Shown here: positions 9,010 to 18,000 of the stretch, one piece after another
How the letters are laid out: each line of letters opens with the position of its first letter
Position numbering within the stretch: position 1 is the first letter of the stretch
Assembly (NCBI RefSeq): GCF_008119665.1
Contig: NZ_CP043046.1
Coordinates: forward strand, 496,001-560,000
Source: Pigmentiphaga aceris
GTDB taxonomy: Bacteria; Pseudomonadota; Gammaproteobacteria; Burkholderiales; Burkholderiaceae_B
DNA: 64,000 bases
Direction: 5' to 3'
Position numbers and translations under genes: made by a program
The notes under the pieces: generated by a model
What the model saw: the letters and a program-made list of their open reading frames with translations, nothing else
The model's database searches: none
What the model was told of the DNA's origin: nothing

Positions 9010-9648
9010 TCAGGACAGCGTCTGGTCCAACACCCCGACAGCGGCCGGGCGCGTACGCATGGCTTCGTACCAGCGTTCCAGGTGCGGCCAGGTTGAGCGC
9101 GGTTGCGGCAGGTTGAACCAGCGATGCGCCTCGCAGGCGATGGGAATGTCGGCCATCGTGAAATGATCGCCAATCATGTATTCGTGCGTGGCCAGATGCG
9201 CGTCCAGCATGGCCAGCAGCGGTTCCGTCTCGGCAACCGATTGAGCGATGATTGCCGGATCGCGCTCGGCGGCCGGGGTGCGGATCAGTTGCAGGAAGGC
9301 CAGGCGACCGGCCTTGTTCAGCGAGGTCTGCTGCCAGTCCATCCATTTTTCTGCTTCAAAACGCGCGGGCAGGGCTTCCGGGTACAGCGGGGCTTGCAAC
9401 CCTTGCTTCGGATACCGCGCGCACAGATAACGCACGATCACGTTCGACTCCCACAGCACCACCGCACCATCGTCGTCTTCCAGCATCGGGACCAGACCGT
9501 TGGGATTGCGGCGCAGATATTCCGCGTCTTGCGTATGGCCGAAGGTGCCACCCGCGTCGGTACGGGGCAGGTTCAGCCCAAGCTCTTGTGCGGTCCAGAC
9601 AACCTTGCGTACGTTGATCGACGTAATCCGTCCCCAGAGATGGGTCAT
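9010..9648 (-). CDS. glutathione S-transferase family protein
   Basis: A 212-residue cytosolic GST. The N-terminal thioredoxin-like half contains TSINVRKVVWTAQELGL, the cis-Pro glutathione-binding motif NPNGLVPMLEDDD and VLWESNVIVRYLCARYP. The C-terminal helical half contains the conserved FTMADIPIACEAHRW N-capping segment. The start ATG at 9648 has GGAGG 6 nt upstream, better than the TTG four codons earlier. The serine/asparagine side chain near TSIN would be the catalytic residue. The substrate is unknown; detoxification or dehalogenase-like roles are possible. Confidence 0.9.
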   Translation of the reverse strand: MTHLWGRITSINVRKVVWTAQELGLNLPRTDAGGTFGHTQDAEYLRRNPNGLVPMLEDDDGAVVLWESNVIVRYLCARYPKQGLQAPLYPEALPARFEAEKWMDWQQTSLNKAGRLAFLQLIRTPAAERDPAIIAQSVAETEPLLAMLDAHLATHEYMIGDHFTMADIPIACEAHRWFNLPQPRSTWPHLERWYEAMRTRPAAVGVLDQTLS

Positions 9649-10020
9649 GCGTGCCTCCAATGGCGGTGGGAAGAAGCGATGCGTGCTGCGCGTTCCAGGC
9701 GTTGTGGGTGTAGAAGGATTTGCCCGGAACGTCTGGACTTTACCGGCCCGGATTGTGGGCTGCCAAGCGTTCTTTCCGGACGTTTTTGTTCTGCCGTGTG
9801 GCGCTGAAATGACGCTGGCACACCCGGTATTGCGCGATGTCTGTGTGTGGCAGGTATGTCGGCTTGCTGGTTGTGCGCATCGCGCATAATGGCGGCGCGG
9901 ATGGCACGACCGTGCTTTCAGGCGTCGGCGCTTTTGCGCGGCGCGGGCATCGAATCAGCAATACGAATCGGCCACACGAATTCAGCGATAAGCATCAAAA
10001 AAACAAGCAAGGGAACGCGC
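9649..10020. other. divergent intergenic region, GST / small gene
   Basis: 372 bases without a supported gene; they must hold the promoters of the divergent GST gene and of the small plus-strand gene at 10021. No clear box, dyad or terminator was recognised. Confidence 0.4.
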
Positions 10021-10242
10021 ATGACCTACGAAGAGTATCTGGACGAAGTCACGACGGTGATCTACGAAAACTACGACGTGACCGAGTCGGGCGCGGTCAA
10101 GTTCGTGGTGAAGGCGCAGGCGGCGGGGTTTTTCATTGCGCATGACGACAACGAATCGATGCGCACGCTTGAGCAGGCCGCGATCGACGCAGACACCATC
10201 ATGGAACAGCGCGCGGCGGCCAAGGCGAACAAGCCGGCCTGA
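10021..10242 (+). CDS. small acidic hypothetical protein
   Basis: A 73-residue protein (MTYEEYLDEVTTVIYENYDV at its start) ending in an Ala/Lys-rich helix (MEQRAAAKANKPA). It is predicted cytoplasmic and mostly helical, without a signal peptide or recognised domain. The start ATG at 10021 follows AAGGGAA at a good distance. The same frame extends upstream without family features. Reasons to call it real are the ribosome binding site, the compact conserved-looking composition and the tight convergent spacing to the next gene. Confidence 0.6.
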   Translation: MTYEEYLDEVTTVIYENYDVTESGAVKFVVKAQAAGFFIAHDDNESMRTLEQAAIDADTIMEQRAAAKANKPA

Positions 10243-10247
10243 GTGCT

Positions 10248-10781
10248 CTAAAACCCTGCATCCAGCGCAACCTTGTCCAGCACAGGGATTCTGCTTTTGT
10301 CGCCATAGGGGTAGGTGACCACGCCGGTGACCCGGACGGACGTCTTGGGCGGGATGGTCTGATAGTCGTCCGAGATGAAGGTCGTGGTCTCATTGTCGAT
10401 CAACTGGTCAAGCAGCATCAGGTTGCGCGGTTGAAGATCGAGTATGCGAAAGCGCGGCTTGGCGGCGTCTTTTCCAGCAATCGTGATGTTTGCCTTGGCC
10501 ACCTGAGGGCTGCTGCAATCCTGCTGGGCGTGGATCTCGATGACCGCCACTTCACCTGGGCGGTACGCGGTCGCCGGGTTGCATATCAAGGGGTAGCCGA
10601 CGACAGACACGCGTCGGTTCTCCAGACTGCGATCGGTGTTCAGGGCTTTCAACTGTTCAGGGTTGAGGGTCATGCCAGCCTCTGACGGCGGCTCGTTTTG
10701 TTGACCGCAGGCACTCAGGGTGCCCACGCTGAACAGCATCACAGCCGCTTTTTTCAGCAGCAGGGTTTTTTTCAACAGCAT
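10248..10781 (-). CDS. putative lipoprotein of unknown function
   Basis: A 177-residue protein with a lipoprotein signal. It has a basic N-terminus (LLKKTLLLKKAAVML) and a lipobox LSAC near residue 25, followed by GQQNEPP, so the mature protein would be lipidated and exported. The mature domain contains RRVSVVGYPLICNPAT and TSVRVTGVVTYPYGDKS, an OB-like beta pattern as in small periplasmic binding proteins, but no family is assigned. ATG at 10781 is preferred to TTG one codon earlier. It converges with the small gene at 10021 with only 5 nt between the stops. Confidence 0.7.
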   Translation of the reverse strand: MLLKKTLLLKKAAVMLFSVGTLSACGQQNEPPSEAGMTLNPEQLKALNTDRSLENRRVSVVGYPLICNPATAYRPGEVAVIEIHAQQDCSSPQVAKANITIAGKDAAKPRFRILDLQPRNLMLLDQLIDNETTTFISDDYQTIPPKTSVRVTGVVTYPYGDKSRIPVLDKVALDAGF

Positions 10782-11035
10782 CAATGACGTCCAGACGGAT
10801 CGGATCCTGCGTATCGAGGTACGTCAGGGAGTCCGTTTATTCATGGCGAGGCGTAGCCCGCTATCAGTTGCATCGGCGACGAGTCCGACCGCCGCCATAC
10901 TCGCCGATCTGCCATATTTTCGTCTCATTCACTTGGATGAGTTGTGGCTGAGGAATAGCAAAGAGACGTAATTGCCAAGCGTGATTCAACGGGTGCTCAC
11001 CGCAGGTCGATATCGATAATTGACCTTTAGTCTAA

Positions 11036-11056
11036 ATCTGGACAAAATATCCAGAT
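11036..11056. promoter_or_regulatory. dyad overlapping the DauR-like regulator start codon
   Basis: ATCTGG (11036-11041) and CCAGAT (11051-11056) form a perfect 6-9-6 inverted repeat whose right arm includes the first two bases of the ATG. It could be an autoregulatory operator or an mRNA hairpin blocking initiation. No other dyad is evident in the 273-nt upstream region. Confidence 0.4.
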
Positions 11057-11684
11057 GACCACACGAACCGATACGCAGCGCGTGCTGCTTGACCAGCTCC
11101 TGCAGGTCGCCGAAGGCCTTGGCGCAACCTTCGCCCCTTTCTGCGAAGTCGCCGTGCACGACTTGCTGGATCCCAAGCACGCCATCCTGGCCATTCACAA
11201 CAATCTGTCCGGACGTGAGGTTGGCAGCCCCGCCACCGAGCTGGGGCTGATGCGCATTCTTGACCCCGACTATGCGCAGGTGGTGGCCAATTATCCAAAC
11301 CGGTTTGCCGATGGTCGTCAGGCCAAAAGCACCTCGATCGGCATCAAGGATGAAGACGGGCAATACATTGCCGCGCTGTGCATGAATGTCGATCTCAGCT
11401 TGTTCCACAGCCTGCAAAGCGCCATGGGCCAGTTCGTGGCGATGGATGCCAACGCGGTCCCGCGCGAATCGCTTGACCCGGCCGGTGCCGACGCCATCCG
11501 CGCGCGCATCGACCAGATCGCCGCGCGGCTGGCTACCACCCCGCGAGCCCTGAAGGCCGAAGATCGCCGGGCACTATTGAAAGAACTCAAGGAGGCAGGC
11601 TTGCTGGACGTTCGCAAATCCATGGAAACCGTCGCGGCCCATTTGGGCATTTCGCGTGCATCGGCGTACAGCTATGCCAAGTGA
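11055..11684 (+). CDS. YheO/DauR-type PAS-HTH transcriptional regulator
   Basis: A 209-residue regulator. Residues about 12-125 are a YheO-like PAS domain (FAPFCEVAVHDLLDPKHAIL, then LSGREVGSPATELGL, then KDEDGQYIAALCMNVDLS). The C-terminus is a helix-turn-helix (KSMETVAAHLGISRASAYSY). DauR, the D-arginine catabolism regulator of Pseudomonas, belongs to this family. Start ATG at 11055; no strong ribosome binding site. It overlaps the next gene by 11 nt, so it probably controls the two downstream enzymes, possibly in response to an amino acid. Confidence 0.85.
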   Translation: MTTRTDTQRVLLDQLLQVAEGLGATFAPFCEVAVHDLLDPKHAILAIHNNLSGREVGSPATELGLMRILDPDYAQVVANYPNRFADGRQAKSTSIGIKDEDGQYIAALCMNVDLSLFHSLQSAMGQFVAMDANAVPRESLDPAGADAIRARIDQIAARLATTPRALKAEDRRALLKELKEAGLLDVRKSMETVAAHLGISRASAYSYAK

Positions 11685-12645
11685 TGCACGCTTGTTGATG
11701 GTGGACAAGGCGGCCGTCGAAGCCGTCTTGCAGCCCGATCAGGTCATGACCGCCGTGCGTGAAGCCTTTGTGCTGCACAGCAAACGCGAAGGGCGCGTGT
11801 TCCCGGTGGTACGTGAAGCGCTGTCCACGGGCGGCATCTTTGGCATCAAGTCTGGCGATGTGGCATCACAAGGCTTGCTTGGCTTCAAGGCGGCGGGGTT
11901 CTGGCCGTCCAACCGCCAGGTTGGCGGTGAGCCGCATCAGGCCACCATCATGCTGATCGACCCGGCCACCGGTCGGCCCACCTGCATCATCGACGGCAAT
12001 GCCATCACCACCGTGCGCACTGGCGCAGCGGGCGCACTGGGCTTGCAGAATCTGGCGCGGCAAGACAGCACACGGGTGTGCGTCTTCGGTTCTGGTGTTC
12101 AGGCCAGCATCCAGCTGGAATTCGCGTTGCGCGTGTTGCCCGCGCTGTCGGAAGTCGGCTATGTGACACCGCAGCGTACTCGTGACGATGCGTTCGAAGC
12201 GCGCTTCCAGGATCGCTGCAAGCTTGTCTGCGCCACCGACCCGGATGCCGCCGTGGCGGCCAGCGATGTGGTCATCACCGCCACGCCAGGCGGCGGTGCC
12301 TTGTTCGATGCACAGGCCGTCAAGCCCGGCACACACCTGAACTGCGTGGGGGCCGATACCCGTGGCAAGCGCGAGTTGCCGCCAGGCTTGCTGGCGCGTG
12401 CACGCCTGTTTGTCGATGACCGGGAACAGGCCACGCAGATCGGCGAGACCCAGTGGGCACCGACCACGCATTGCGACGAGCTGGGCGACGTGTTCACCGG
12501 GCATATCACGGTGAATCGAAAACCCGACGACATCACGATTTTTGATATGACAGGGCTTGCGCTGCAGGACCTGACCGTCGCGCGCCTCATTCACGAGCGC
12601 GCATCCGCAACCGGCCTGGGCGCAAGCATTGCCTGGCCTTGGTAA
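11674..12645 (+). CDS. ornithine cyclodeaminase / mu-crystallin family imine reductase
   Basis: A 323-residue NAD(P)-dependent enzyme of the ornithine cyclodeaminase family. Visible features are KSGDV, GLLGFKAAGFWP, the family-typical GNAITTVRTGAAGALGLQNLAR and the Rossmann segment RVCVFGSGVQASIQLEFAL. Further on are ATPGGGALFDAQAVKPGTHLNCVGAD and the C-terminal DMTGLALQDLTVA. Family members include ornithine cyclodeaminase, ketimine reductases, DauB and the iminosuccinate reductase BhcD. Pairing with a dehydratase that can make an imine favours an imine-reducing role, but that is inferred. Start ATG at 11674 overlaps the end of the regulator gene by 11 nt; an alternative ATG is at 11698. Confidence 0.85.
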   Translation: MPSDARLLMVDKAAVEAVLQPDQVMTAVREAFVLHSKREGRVFPVVREALSTGGIFGIKSGDVASQGLLGFKAAGFWPSNRQVGGEPHQATIMLIDPATGRPTCIIDGNAITTVRTGAAGALGLQNLARQDSTRVCVFGSGVQASIQLEFALRVLPALSEVGYVTPQRTRDDAFEARFQDRCKLVCATDPDAAVAASDVVITATPGGGALFDAQAVKPGTHLNCVGADTRGKRELPPGLLARARLFVDDREQATQIGETQWAPTTHCDELGDVFTGHITVNRKPDDITIFDMTGLALQDLTVARLIHERASATGLGASIAWPW

Positions 12646-12664
12646 TCCACTTCAAGTCGACGTC

Positions 12665-13633
12665 ATGAACACACGCACTGCTCCTACCTACGACGATGTT
12701 GTCGCCGCCGCCCAGCGCATCGAAGGCCATGCGCATCGCACGCCCGTACTGACCTCCCGCACCGTGAACGAAGCACTTGGTGCCGAGGTGTTCTTCAAGT
12801 GCGAAAACCTGCAACGCATGGGTGCCTTCAAATTCCGTGGCGGCTTCAATGCCTTGTCGAAGTTCGACGCCACGCAGCGCGAGCGCGGCGTGGTGGCATT
12901 CTCGTCAGGCAATCATGCGCAGGCCATTGCACTGTCGGCCAAGTTGCTGGGCATTCCTGCCACCATCGTGATGCCCGAAGATGCACCTGCCATGAAAATC
13001 GCTGCCACCAAGGGGTATGGCGGCAACGTGGTGACTTACGACCGCTACAAGGACGATCGCGAACAGATCGGCCGCACGCTGGCTGAAAAGCATGGCATGA
13101 CCCTGATCCCGCCCTACGATCATCCTGACGTGATCGCCGGCCAGGGCACGGCTGCCAAGGAACTGTTCGATGAAGTGGGTGCGCTGGATGCGTTCTTTGC
13201 ACCGCTGGGCGGTGGTGGACTGCTGAGCGGTTCTGCGCTGGCTGCGCGTGCGCTGTCGCCCGCCTGCAAGATCTACGGCGTCGAACCTGCTGCCGGCAAT
13301 GACGGCCAGCAATCGTTTCGCAGTGGCAGCATCGTGCGCATCGACACGCCCAAGACCATTGCCGACGGTGCGCAGACGCAATATCTGGGCAACTACACCT
13401 TCGACATCATCCGCCGCGATGTGGACGATGTGCTGACTGCCACCGACGAAGAACTGGTGGAGTGCATGCGTTTCTTCGCTGCTCGCATGAAAATGATCGT
13501 CGAACCCACCGGCTGCCTGGGCTTTGCTGCGGCCAAGCAGATGAAGGCGCAATTGCAGGGCAAGCGCATTGGTGTGCTGATCAGCGGCGGCAACATCGAC
13601 ATCGCACGCTTTGCCGAGCTGATGGCGCAATAA
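12665..13633 (+). CDS. PLP-dependent threonine/serine/hydroxyaspartate dehydratase family
   Basis: A 322-residue fold-type II PLP enzyme. The PLP lysine lies in MGAFKFRGGFNAL, the substrate loop is FSSGNHAQAIA, the phosphate-binding loop is LGGGGLLSG and SGGN near the C-terminus contacts the pyridine ring. There is no C-terminal ACT regulatory domain, as in catabolic dehydratases, serine racemase and threo-3-hydroxyaspartate ammonia-lyase. Start ATG at 12665, 19 nt after the upstream stop. The operon with an imine reductase family enzyme suggests hydroxyaspartate or hydroxyamino-acid breakdown; serine or threonine deamination is the main alternative. Confidence 0.88.
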   Translation: MNTRTAPTYDDVVAAAQRIEGHAHRTPVLTSRTVNEALGAEVFFKCENLQRMGAFKFRGGFNALSKFDATQRERGVVAFSSGNHAQAIALSAKLLGIPATIVMPEDAPAMKIAATKGYGGNVVTYDRYKDDREQIGRTLAEKHGMTLIPPYDHPDVIAGQGTAAKELFDEVGALDAFFAPLGGGGLLSGSALAARALSPACKIYGVEPAAGNDGQQSFRSGSIVRIDTPKTIADGAQTQYLGNYTFDIIRRDVDDVLTATDEELVECMRFFAARMKMIVEPTGCLGFAAAKQMKAQLQGKRIGVLISGGNIDIARFAELMAQ

Positions 13634-13822
13634 GGCGGCAAGGTCGCTGTTCGTCATGCCCGATCCCAGGGCGCTGACGGGCAGCGTCCCGACAGGCAAA
13701 TGCCCGGTCGGCCGGGTACAGGCGGCCGTGGGCAAGAACGCCGCGCCGCGCTGGGGCACAATAAGACTTATTCAAAGCGCTTCCCAGAGCCCTGTCTTGT
13801 CCATGTCTGTCCTTCACGCACC

Positions 13823-14524
13823 GTGACCACCGCGGCATCTCCCTTCGTATTTGTGGTGGATGACGACGACGCCATGCGTCGCGCAATCCTGACGCTGCTG
13901 CGGTCTGTGCAGCTGCCAGCACAAGGGTTTGCCTGTGCGGCCGATTTCCTGCTGGCATCGGAACCCGATGGCCCCGCCTGCCTGATTCTCGATGTGCGCC
14001 TTCCCCAGGCCAGTGGCCTGGACCTGCAGAAGCTGCTGTGCGATCGAGGCTGGGATCTGCCCATCATTTTTGTAACCGGCTATGGCACGATTCCCATGAC
14101 GGTGACCGCCATGCGAGCCGGTGCGGTCGAGTTCCTGACCAAGCCATTCTCAGACGAGGAACTGCTCGAGGCCGTGCAGCGCGCCCTGGTGCTGGATGAG
14201 TCGCTGCGATCCAACCGTATCGAAGTGCGCGCGCTGGCGGCCCGTTACGCGACGCTGAGCGCGCGTGAACGGCAGGTCATGGACTACGTGGTGCGTGGCC
14301 TGTTGAACAAACAGGTGGCTGCAGAACTCGGCACCAGCGAAATCACCGTGAAAGTGCAGCGACGCAAGGTCATGGACAAGATGCAGGCCGGGTCGCTGGC
14401 CGAACTGGTACGCATGGCCGAACGTCTGAATCCGGGTGGTTTCAGTGTTGCTGCGTCATCGTCAGCCACGGGGCTGGCCGGCGATGCATCAAGCGATGAT
14501 GCATCTGTCGACACCTCGGACTGA
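13823..14524 (+). CDS. FixJ-type response regulator (REC + LuxR HTH)
   Basis: A 233-residue two-domain regulator. The receiver (about residues 8-122) has the acidic cluster VVDDDDAM, the phospho-acceptor Asp in [10 protein letters not shown], the Thr of IIFVTGYG and the Lys in EFLTKPF. The C-terminal LuxR/FixJ-type HTH is [20 protein letters not shown] followed by [21 protein letters not shown] Ser/Asp-rich tail follows. GTG at 13823 is the best start; more upstream frame would add non-conserved residues. It is first in a cluster with two histidine kinases, one of which has a FixL-like HEINQPL box and is the likely partner. Confidence 0.9.
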   Translation: MTTAASPFVFVVDDDDAMRRAILTLLRSVQLPAQGFACAADFLLASEPDGPACLILDVRLPQASGLDLQKLLCDRGWDLPIIFVTGYGTIPMTVTAMRAGAVEFLTKPFSDEELLEAVQRALVLDESLRSNRIEVRALAARYATLSARERQVMDYVVRGLLNKQVAAELGTSEITVKVQRRKVMDKMQAGSLAELVRMAERLNPGGFSVAASSSATGLAGDASSDDASVDTSD

Positions 14525-14663
14525 TCCCGCCTGAGCCTCGCACCTATACCAAGGGTGAATAGGCGCGCGCGCCGGAATCGCCTAGCCTGACCAGTGGCCG
14601 TGAAGCAGCGGGACATTGGTGCAGGGCATTGAGGCGAGGCATTGACTTGGCAAGGGTGACGGC

Positions 14664-15050
14664 GTGATCTGCATCGTGGACGACGATGAATCGGTACGAA
14701 CCGCCCTCGTTCGGCTGTTGAAATCGGTGGGCCTGGACAGTTGCAGTTTTGCGTCTGGCGAAGCCTTTCTCAGCGCCGATGTCGTGCGCGACACCGCATT
14801 GCTGATCATCGATGTGCGGATGAAAGGGGTCAGCGGGCTGGATGTGCAAACCGCACTGCTGCGCCAGGGTGTGCAGATCCCGACGGTGTTCGTCTCTGCC
14901 CATGCTGACGCCGTACTGCGCGATGCGGCGCTGGCCGCCGGCGCGATCGGGTTCCTGTCCAAACCGTTCAGTGCGGATGCCTTGCTTGCGTATGTGCTCG
15001 CGCACGTGTCGGCGTCTCCCGGTGGGGCGGTTTCCCCCAGGCCTGACTGA
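14664..15050 (+). CDS. single-domain response regulator
   Basis: A 128-residue stand-alone receiver. All phosphorylation residues are present: IVDDDESV, Asp in LLIIDVRMKG, Ser in VFVSAHAD and Lys in GFLSKPFS. No output domain follows, so it probably acts as a phosphate shuttle or sink between the kinases of this cluster, like CheY- or Spo0F-type proteins. Start GTG at 14664 with AAGGGTG upstream. The next gene begins 35 nt downstream. Confidence 0.88.
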   Translation: MICIVDDDESVRTALVRLLKSVGLDSCSFASGEAFLSADVVRDTALLIIDVRMKGVSGLDVQTALLRQGVQIPTVFVSAHADAVLRDAALAAGAIGFLSKPFSADALLAYVLAHVSASPGGAVSPRPD

Positions 15051-15085
15051 CGGTCGCCTATCTATCCATCATCCCTGGAGATTCC

Positions 15086-18000
15086 GTGAGGTCCACCCCT
15101 GCGTCTGTTGCCCAGTCTGTTGCATCGGTGGATAACACCTCGTCCTTGCCTGTCCGGCCGCCGCTGTGGCTGGTGGAATTGCTTGGCGAAGAGAATCTGG
15201 CGGCTGCATGGACCGTGCTGCGGCGCGACGGCAGGCTGGCGGTACACCGCAGTACTGATCCGGGCAGCCACACCCTGCTGATAGCCAGCCCTGACGGGAC
15301 ATCGGCAAGCCCGACCGACATCAACCAGCTGGCGCACGAGGTCGAGCTTGCTCCGACGCTGGATGCTGCCTGGGCGGTCATGCCACTGGCGCTGTATCGT
15401 CGCCTGGATCGCGCCGCGCTGGTACTGCGGGACCCGGGCGGCGAGTTTCTGGAAGGCTTGCTCGACCAACCCTGGCCCGTGGGCGACTTTCTGGGTGCCG
15501 CGCGTGCCATTGCCCAATCGGTGTCCGCCATGCATGCCGCTGGCATTGTGCACACGGCCCTGAAACCGTCGAACCTGTTGGTGGACAGGCCGCGTGCCAG
15601 TGCGCGCGTCACCGGTTTCGGGCGGGCCGCGCGTATTGCGGACGGTCCGCTGACACCGTCGCCCGCAGAGCGGGTCGGAGACGATCTGCCCTACATGTCG
15701 CCGGAACAGACCGGACGGACCGGGCGCCTGGTGGACGTGCGCAGCGATCTGTATGCGCTGGGAATCATTTTTTATCGGATGCTGGCTGGCGAGCTGCCTT
15801 TCGCTGCCTTCGATCCGATGGCATGGGTGCATAGTCATCTTGCACGCCGTGCCGTGCCGCTCAGCGAATCGGGGCAGGTACCCGAGGCCGTGTCGGCGAT
15901 TGTGATGAAGCTGCTGGCCAAGGCACCGGAAGAGCGCTATCAGACCGCTGCGGGCCTGGCCTTCGACTTGCAGCGTGCCTTGATGCAATGGGATGCCGCC
16001 AACAAGGTGGATGATTTTGCGCTGGGTGAGCGTGACGCCAGCCCACGCCTGAGCATTCCCGACCATCTGTACGGCCGCGAGGCTGAAGTGGCCCGGCTGG
16101 CGGCTGCGTTCGGGCATGTTGCCGATACCGGGGCGTGTTACCTGGTGCTGGTGTCTGGCCCTTCCGGCTCAGGAAAGTCTGCACTGGTCGGGGCCTTGCA
16201 GAAAAAGATCGATGCGGCCAGGGGGCGTTTCGCGGTCGGCAAGGTAGACCAATATCGTCGGGACGCCCCGTACGCAACTTTGTCGCAGGCACTTCAATCG
16301 CTGGTGCGCGGCGTGCTGACCCAGCCTGAAGCAGAGCTGGCGGCCTGCGCTGCGCAACTGCGGCTGGTGCTTGGGGCCAATGCCGCCTTGATGATCAATC
16401 TGGTGCCCGAGCTTGAGCACGTGATCGGCAGACAAGCCCCTGTGCCCGAGCTGCCGCCCACCGAGGCACAGGCACGGTTCCACCGGTTGCTGTGCGGCTT
16501 CCTGGGCGTGTTTGCCAAGGCGACGCATCCGCTGGTGCTGTTTCTGGACGACCTGCAATGGTTGGACAGCGCAACGCTGCACTTCCTTCGGCAGGTGCTG
16601 GTCGATGGGGAGCTGGCCCACCTGCTGCTGATCGGTGCCTATCGCGACAACGAAATCGCGCCTGCGCACCCATTGACGGCCACGCTGGACGATATTCGTC
16701 TGGCCACCCAGGCCAGGTTCGAAGAACTGCGCTTGCCGCCGCTTCAGCACGCCGATTTGCAGCAGTTGGTGGGCGACGCCCTGCTGTGTCCGCCCGGCCC
16801 GGCCGGGGAGCTGGCTGACATCTTGCAGCGAAGCAGCGAAGGCAATCCATTCTTTGCCATCCGGCTGCTGCGCGAGTTGGTGGAAGACCAGTCGATCACC
16901 TTCGATGCCGCGCGATCGGCCTGGGCTTGGGACGCCTCAGAGATCGCTGCGCGTTCGTATGACAACGATGTGCTTGGACTGGTGGGTGGTGCCCTGGCGC
17001 GCCTGAGCCCCGCGTCACAGGCGTTGGCGATCGACCTGGCCTGTCTGGGTGGCAAGCCGTCGCGCGCCATGTTGTCGGCAATCACCGCAGGGCAACAGGC
17101 ACCGCTTGAGGAAACACTGTTGGCGCTGGTTTCAGCGGGCTTGCTTGCATGGAGCACGGACGGCGTGCATTTCGTCCATGACCGCATTCAGGAAGCCGCC
17201 CATGCCTTGATGCCGGCGGCTGACAGCGCATCCACTCATCTGCGTCTGGCGCGTGCTTTGTGTGCGCGGCCTGCGCCGCCGGGGCTGGCCAACCAATGGT
17301 TGTTCGATACGGTCAGTCAGTATCGCCGCGCCATACCGCTGGTGGTCGAGCTGGATGAGTGTCTGTCGCTTGCCGCGCTGAGCTTGCAGGCCGGGATGAA
17401 CGCAAAGACCGCAGGGGCTTACGAGACCGCCGCCGGGTTCTTGTTGACCGGGCTTGCGGTCTTGCCGGCAGATGCCTGGGACACGCAATACGCGCTGGCG
17501 TTTCCGCTGAACTACCAGCTGGCCGAGTGCGAGTTTCAGGCGGGCGATCTGCAAGGTGCGGCCCAGCGTTTGCAGATACTTTCCGTGCGGGCCTCTGGCC
17601 AGATCGACCGGGCAACCGTTGCCTGGTTGCAGGTCACCTTGCACACCGCCATGGACCAGAGCGATCGGGCCATCGAGCTGTGTCTGGACTATCTCCGGCA
17701 GGTTGGCATTGCGTGGGATGCGCGCCCGACGCCTGCACAGGCCCGGGCGGAATACGACGCCTTGTTGCAGCGCCTGGGCCAGGCGTCGATCGAGTCGCTG
17801 GCCGACCGTCCACAGATCGCCGACCCCTTCCAACGCGCTACCTTGGACGTGTTGACCGCCGTGCTGCCGCCGGCTTTTTTCCGTAGTGAAAACTTGGTCT
17901 GCCTGGTGCTGTGCCGGATGGCAAACCTGAGTATGGAATTCGGCAACGGCGATGCGGCACCCTTGGCCTACGCTTACCTTGGCATGGTCGTAGGTTCGCA

